From assembly GCA_023261345.1 (NCBI GenBank), contig JAHFPE010000054.1, forward strand, positions 1 through 6,101: a DNA stretch of 6,101 bases. Direction: 5' to 3'. A program made the position numbers and the translations under genes. The DNA comes from Candidatus Woesearchaeota archaeon (GTDB taxonomy: Archaea; Nanobdellota; Nanobdellia; Woesearchaeales; ARS49). The notes under the pieces were generated by a model, which was given only the letters and a program-made list of their open reading frames with translations, was not told the origin of the DNA and ran no database searches. Position 1 is the first letter of the stretch; each line of letters starts with the position of its first letter. Below are positions 4,634 to 6,101 of this stretch, in pieces.

Positions 4634-4933
4634 ATGAAGCAAGCGTTGCGACATCCGTACAAGCGTTTTTTTGGCACTCTTGCGAATCAACAGCGTATTG
4701 ATGTGATTGAGGTGTTGCGAAAGGGCAAAAAAAATGTTTCAGAAATGTGTAGAATTCTTAAGTGTAATCAGACTACTCTTTCCCATAATCTTTCTCATCT
4801 TGAACTATGTGGTTTTGTAAGTTGTTCTCAGAAAGGAAGAACAAGAACCTACGCACTGAACAATACTACTATTCGTCCGTTACTTCGGCTTATGCATAAG
4901 CACATGAGTGCGCATTGTGCGAGGTTGCAATGA
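4634..4933 (+). CDS. ArsR-family winged-helix transcriptional repressor
   Basis: 99 residues, a normal size for the family. ArsR/SmtB proteins are dimeric repressors that leave DNA when they bind a metal ion or other effector. The winged helix-turn-helix is clear: GTLANQQRIDVIEVL (14-28, the family's LA.p.R..IL helix), VSEMCRILKCNQTTLSHNLSHLELCGFV (35-62) with the recognition helix at NQTTLSHNLSHL, and a wing with GRTRTYALN (68-76). Five Cys (39, 44, 59, 64, 95) and several His near the C-terminus could bind metal. Cys39 sits where the first Cys of the classical ELCVC motif lies, but the second Cys of that motif is absent, so the site is not the standard arsenite or cadmium one. The start is set by the Shine-Dalgarno. 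Its stop overlaps the next ATG (ATGA), and the inverted repeat on the promoter suggests autoregulation. The neighbouring cupredoxin makes copper the likely signal. Confidence 0.85.
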   Translation: MKQALRHPYKRFFGTLANQQRIDVIEVLRKGKKNVSEMCRILKCNQTTLSHNLSHLELCGFVSCSQKGRTRTYALNNTTIRPLLRLMHKHMSAHCARLQ

Positions 4934-5739
4934 CACCGCAAATAATTTCAGTTGATGATGAAGTTCGTGCGAACGCAGCAGTACTCGCACAAGAGTCCGA
5001 AGAAGCAGATGGTGAATCCTGTGGTCATGATTGCATGTCAGTTAGTTCTCGCATCAAAGATTTCTTGAAGGGAAATGCGAAATATGCTGTTGAATACGCA
5101 CTTCTTAAGCATGCTGCTCTCGCATTTGTAGTTTCAGTAATCCTTCATGGAATGGCACTCAGAAGTTTCTTGTTTGAAAGAAGTGGTTTATTCGTGTGGT
5201 TTGTGTATCTTGATATTGCTGTTATTAGCATTCTAACCGCGCTCCGTCATCTCTTCATGCAACCGCGTAAACTTCCATGTCTCGTGGGTATGATGATTGG
5301 AATGACTCTTGGTATGCAAACAGGAATGATGCTTGGTACAATTATTGGTGCGACAAATGGTCTTGTTGTTGGCGCATTAGCAGGAATGATTCTTGGCATT
5401 CTGGTCGGTGCGAACGCGGGTAATTGCTGTGGCATTATGGGTGTTATGGAAGGCATGATGGCAGGAGTAATGGGTGGGACTATGGGGGGTATGATTGGTG
5501 CAATGTTTTCTCTTGATCACATTTTGTGGTTTATGCCTTTCTTTATGCTTGCGAATGTTGCAATTATAGCAGGACTTTCTCTTATGGTGTATGAAGAAAT
5601 TGCAAAAAAGAAATCAAGAAGCAACACGATTGAAGGATGTTGGGAGTTTGTGTGCATCTGCATTATTATTGCTGCAGCATTGACTCTGCTTATTGTGTAT
5701 GGTCCGAAGACTGGTGTTGCGGGGGGTTTGTGGAAATGA
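4930..5739 (+). CDS. Gly/Met-rich polytopic membrane protein of a putative copper operon
   Basis: 269 residues from the ATG at 4930, which overlaps the ArsR stop (ATGA) and has GAGG five bases upstream; a TTG five codons earlier is a poorer start. The N-terminal 60 residues are acidic and polar, with a possible metal ligand cluster CGHDC (31-35). Hydrophobic segments follow at about 62-81 and 86-108. Then comes a long Gly/Met segment (about 117-193), with glycine at every fourth residue from 120 to 168, a one-residue phase slip, and again at 171-187; 15 Met fall in 121-192, with a Cys pair at 166-167. Two more segments lie at about 196-221 and 239-258, with C237, C242 and C244 around the last. 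About six or seven spans are plausible. I recall similar Gly/Met-rich proteins beside cupredoxin genes but cannot name a characterised family. Met and Cys suggest Cu(I) handling, perhaps transport or storage; this is inference. Confidence 0.75.
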   Translation: MTPQIISVDDEVRANAAVLAQESEEADGESCGHDCMSVSSRIKDFLKGNAKYAVEYALLKHAALAFVVSVILHGMALRSFLFERSGLFVWFVYLDIAVISILTALRHLFMQPRKLPCLVGMMIGMTLGMQTGMMLGTIIGATNGLVVGALAGMILGILVGANAGNCCGIMGVMEGMMAGVMGGTMGGMIGAMFSLDHILWFMPFFMLANVAIIAGLSLMVYEEIAKKKSRSNTIEGCWEFVCICIIIAAALTLLIVYGPKTGVAGGLWK

Positions 5740-6101
5740 ACAAGAATTCAGTGATAAAGGTGGTTGCAGGGGTACTTGTGTTAATCGTTTTTGCGTATTT
5801 TGTGAATGCGATGCTTTTTAGTTCTGGGGGAGCTACCATTGTTCCACCAAGTTCTTCGATTGTTGGAGCATCTGTAGCCGGGCAAGAGGTTGTGTTGAGT
5901 TGGGGTAAATTTAATTATGCCCCTGAAGAAATTCGTGTGAAGAAAGGTGCGCCTGTTACTATTCGTGGGGACATGAATCGTTTGCAAGGATGTTTTCGTT
6001 CGCTTAAGATTCCTGAACTTGGTGTTCAAACAACGTTTACGTCATCAAATCCGTCTGTTACTTTCACTCCAGAACAAGCTGGAACGTTTGGTTTTAGTTG
6101 T
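5736..6101 (+). CDS. Membrane-anchored cupredoxin-domain protein, 3' end cut off
   Basis: The first 122 codons are present and the frame is open to the window end. The ATG overlaps the previous stop (ATGA), giving translational coupling, with a G-rich stretch at 5721-5726 upstream. Residues about 6-25 form one hydrophobic segment, a signal peptide or membrane anchor, followed by a Gly/Pro/Ser linker (to about 48). The cupredoxin domain begins near EVVLSWGKFNYAPEEIRVKKG (51-71) and continues with PVTIRGDMNRLQGCFRSLKIPELGV (73-97) and VTFTPEQAGTFGFSC (108-122). Beta-sandwich cupredoxins bind copper for electron transfer or for metal handling outside the membrane. Cys122 is the expected ligand Cys near the domain end, usually followed in this subgroup by a Met-containing loop that is outside the window. 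Where classical plastocyanins have the first His ligand, this protein has Cys86 in the QGCFRSL motif. Confidence 0.85.
   Translation, partial: MNKNSVIKVVAGVLVLIVFAYFVNAMLFSSGGATIVPPSSSIVGASVAGQEVVLSWGKFNYAPEEIRVKKGAPVTIRGDMNRLQGCFRSLKIPELGVQTTFTSSNPSVTFTPEQAGTFGFSC

Noticed and set aside
5247..6029. Minus-strand open frames opposite the Gly/Met protein and the cupredoxin (5247-5456, 5781-6029)
   Set aside because: The first is a Pro/Ile mirror of the Gly/Met repeats; the second is antisense to a clear cupredoxin domain.

Overview
The window looks archaeal, most likely from a small-genome lineage of the DPANN type. Five of the six promoters I can place have a TATA-like box whose centre is 25.5-27.5 nt from an ATG, which is the geometry of leaderless archaeal transcripts. 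Shine-Dalgarno motifs appear mainly where a gene has a 5' leader or sits inside an operon. The lineage is an inference from this promoter style, the moderate GC content and the gene types; no marker gene is present.

Left part, minus strand (65-1670): a nitroreductase-family flavoprotein lies downstream of a protein of unknown function. The gap between them is 46 nt and holds a separate TATA box for the nitroreductase. An 8-T tract on the minus strand at 17-24 probably ends its transcript. A 269-nt divergent intergenic region follows (1671-1939). It carries a perfect 15-bp inverted repeat with A/T tails on both sides, lying between the two outward-facing promoters.

Centre, plus strand (1940-3879): first comes a membrane-anchored FecR-domain protein with a Cys-rich C-terminus. 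A 225-nt spacer follows that contains two tandem structured units sharing an imperfect direct repeat. Next is a small two-gene module of the toxin-antitoxin type (DUF4258 then DUF2283). The DUF4258 gene has an apparent single-base frameshift, yet both halves of its domain can be read.

Right part, plus strand (3880-6101): a 238-nt intergenic region rich in palindromes precedes a protein of unknown function (4118-4546). The most interesting part of the window comes next: a three-gene, translationally coupled operon. It encodes an ArsR-family repressor, an unusual Gly/Met-rich multi-spanning membrane protein, and a membrane-anchored cupredoxin cut by the window end. The genes overlap by ATGA at both junctions. 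A 12-6-12 inverted repeat overlaps the TATA box of this operon and is the likely operator.

Taken together the right-hand operon looks like a metal-responsive (probably copper) module: the ArsR protein would sense the metal and lift repression, while the membrane protein and the extracytoplasmic cupredoxin would handle it. The membrane protein has a glycine at every fourth residue for 13 consecutive steps (an extended glycine zipper) with many methionines, and I cannot assign it to a characterised family.
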